Below are positions 62,236 through 64,000 of a DNA stretch of 64,000 nucleotides, in pieces. The position numbers and the translations under genes were made by a program. The stretch spans positions 372,001 to 436,000 of the forward strand of contig JAQFVV010000346.1 of the NCBI GenBank assembly GCA_028023455.1, read 5' to 3'. The first letter of the stretch is position 1; every line of letters begins with the position of its first letter. Under the pieces are notes generated by a model. That model had not been told where the DNA came from, made no database searches, and worked only from the letters and a program-made list of their open reading frames with translations. The DNA comes from Epiperipatus broadwayi. Taxonomy: Eukaryota > Onychophora > Udeonychophora > Euonychophora > Peripatidae.

Positions 62236-63299
62236 GATTTATTTATGTTGTTAGCCTTTTATTAAATGGGATGAAAAGATTTGAGTGAGAAAACACATCC
62301 TGGTTCTGACTTCATACTAAGTTCTTTTTTATTGCAATGTGCAATAAATATGGGAGCACTTTATAAAGGTAAAAAAATACAAAGACATGAATAATAAAAA
62401 GTACAATTGAATCATGATAGTTTTTATTAACAGATGATCAAATATTTCAGTAAATATATATATAAAAGATGTGTTATGTTTAAGTGATGCAGTAGGATTA
62501 GTTATTTAAACAAAGTTTAGAAGAATGGAACATATGAAGATGAAAAATGATAAATAAAAATTTTTTAAGAACTTTTAGCTTGGACTAATAATACAAGTAA
62601 CAAAATAACATTTATTCTTGTCTGCAATCATGCCAAAATAGCCGAGTACATGAGAGAGAAAAAATGTCTGCTGTTATGTACTAACAATATAATTAAAACT
62701 GAAATTTTTTTCATGATTCACACAACTTAGAAAGAGCTAAGAATCATTAAATAGGCTTTTTTAAAAAAATTGAACCTTCCCCCAACCTCATCCCCTTTCA
62801 GGTTTAAGTTTCTACTTCTTAGAATATTAATAAATTTGCTTGACTGCAAAGAGAATGTTTTACAGATATATATATATTAATTTTATGTGACATGCCAACA
62901 ATTTCTTCATTAATTTAATTATAACTTTATTTTGTATTAAAAAATAATAAAATAAGTATATTTGTTATCACTTCCTCTCCATATTATTTACTGCTAATTT
63001 GAAGAGTAAACTTAGTATAGGATTATTCTCTCAATATCTTGATACCAATAACCTTGCAAATTGAGATGAGTAAGGATGAGAAGATGAAAAAGAAAATATA
63101 CTCTTGATTATGAGCTTCAAAATTAATATTTAATTTTTAGATTTTTGTAAAAAGAAGAAATGATTTAATCATGTGTGACATTCGACAAAAACAAACATAA
63201 ATATGAACAAGTAAATTATTTATTGTATAGCTAATTAACAATTATTGGCAGATTTTACATCAGGTAAATAACAATTTTAATTTCAGAATAACCGAATGA
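62236..63299. other. Right-arm copy of intron sequence
   Basis: Inverted counterpart of 24711-25800, including the CCCCAACCTCATCCCCTTTC patch; nothing additional. Confidence 0.5.
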
Positions 63300-63935
63300 A
63301 AAAAAAAAAGGTCACATGATCACTATTTCTTATGCTTGTTCATAAAATTCCTATATAGTGGTTACTCATCCAATATCCCCAGACTAGTTTCTGGCTTGAT
63401 GCCTTCATCAATGAGAAGCCTTGGATCCAAGAGTACTGCACCTAGATCTTAGGATCTAATGCAACCCTCCAGCAGCCCCTTTTTTATCTCTACTTAACTA
63501 CAAAACTATGAAAATAAAATTGTATGGAGAGTTTTGTCTGTTTTAATAAGTTATGAGCAAGCATGGTGGCTATGGTTATTAAAGAACCAAAATGTGTGGG
63601 TATTGAACTGAGTTCAGACCTATATGACTATATAAGGTAATGAGTTTAGATTGAAAATATTATTGTGCTTTCAATTTTATTATCATAGTTTTGTAGTTAA
63701 GTAGAGGATAAAAGATGGCTGCTGGAAAGATGCATTAGATCCTAAGATCTAAGTGCAGTGCTCTCAGATCCAAGGCTCCTCACTGACGGTCACAAGTCAG
63801 AAACTAGTCTGGGGATATTGGATGGGTAGGCACTAATGGGATTTTATACACAAGCCTTCTGACATCTATTGATTACTCTGGCTTGCACTGAGTGGCACTA
63901 CAGTATGGAGAATTTTGCCTGTTTTAATAAAAGTA
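63300..63935. mobile_element. Larger foldback element of family A, right-arm copy
   Basis: Inverted counterpart of 24105-24710. It differs by scattered single-base changes (for example ATATCCCC where the left has ATATTCCC) and homopolymer lengths, about 1-2 percent by eye. Confidence 0.75.
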
Positions 63936-64000
63936 AACAAAAAAAAAAAAAAACCAATTTCTTGAAAATTATAATCATTTTTTACATACTGCCATGATAC

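Larger units (their letters stand above)
43881..64000 (-). repeat. Right arm of the giant palindrome (cut by the window end)
   Basis: Reverse complement of the left arm. The sum of paired coordinates is about 87,759 at the centre, 87,731 at 38 kb, 87,959 outside a 227-bp tandem duplication, and 88,038 at the MTA exon, so the arms differ by net indels of a few hundred bases. Similarity is highest opposite 33-36.8 kb and falls toward the centre. Because this arm repeats sequence already described, its own genes should not be counted as independent until the palindrome is verified. Confidence 0.95.

Noticed and set aside
1-64000. tRNA, rRNA, CRISPR, operon or prokaryotic signals
   Set aside because: No tRNA A/B box pair with cloverleaf, no rRNA-like block, no spaced short repeats; introns and transposons show a eukaryotic nuclear sequence.

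Overview
This is a very AT-rich (roughly three quarters A+T) animal nuclear window, with long introns, many decayed transposons and almost no protein-coding sequence. The only confidently identified gene is an MTA family gene (metastasis-associated protein, NuRD chromatin-remodelling complex) on the + strand. Three internal exons were read by splicing: 492-679, 14097-14214 and 26779-26881. Their reading frames join in phase and encode the end of the BAH domain and the start of the ELM2 domain. The wording of these exons, the RTE-type LINE, the hAT relics and the base composition suggest a protostome invertebrate. An arthropod such as a chelicerate is my best guess, but a mollusc or another lineage is not excluded.

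Layout. Positions 1-24,000 are MTA introns. They hold a broken RTE-like LINE (about 1.5-3.5 and 4.85-5.4 kb), a three-copy direct/inverted repeat (5.95-6.97 kb), two decayed hAT transposase regions on the minus strand (about 8.8-9.6 and 22.0-22.45 kb), several foldback/MITE-like elements (13.5, 16.2, 18.45-19.56, 23.6 and 24.1-24.7 kb) and a degenerate 260-bp triplicate (20.6-21.4 kb). From about 24,040 the window is one giant inverted repeat. The sequence runs forward to a hairpin at 43,866-43,893 and then runs back as its own reverse complement to the end of the window, where the right arm is cut. Each arm contains a complete 408-bp hAT MITE with an 8-bp target duplication, a copy of the third MTA exon, a 5.1-kb non-coding LTR element on the minus strand of the left arm, a GC-richer exon-like island, a 355-bp foldback, a candidate TATA promoter, a 178-bp MITE and a CpG-containing regulatory-like patch close to the centre.

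How it fits together. The right-arm copy of MTA exon 3 has an extra base and an in-frame stop. No further MTA exon appears after exon 3, because the sequence folds back inside the following intron. The two arms are almost identical at 33-36.8 kb, differ by about 1-2 percent at 24-27 kb and by several percent in the LTRs. They diverge progressively toward the centre, where an 81-base C run and a nearly unalignable core sit. This pattern fits a foldback (inverted chimera) join in a long-read assembly, perhaps joining two haplotypes, at least as well as a real inverted duplication. It should be settled before any biology is drawn from the right half.
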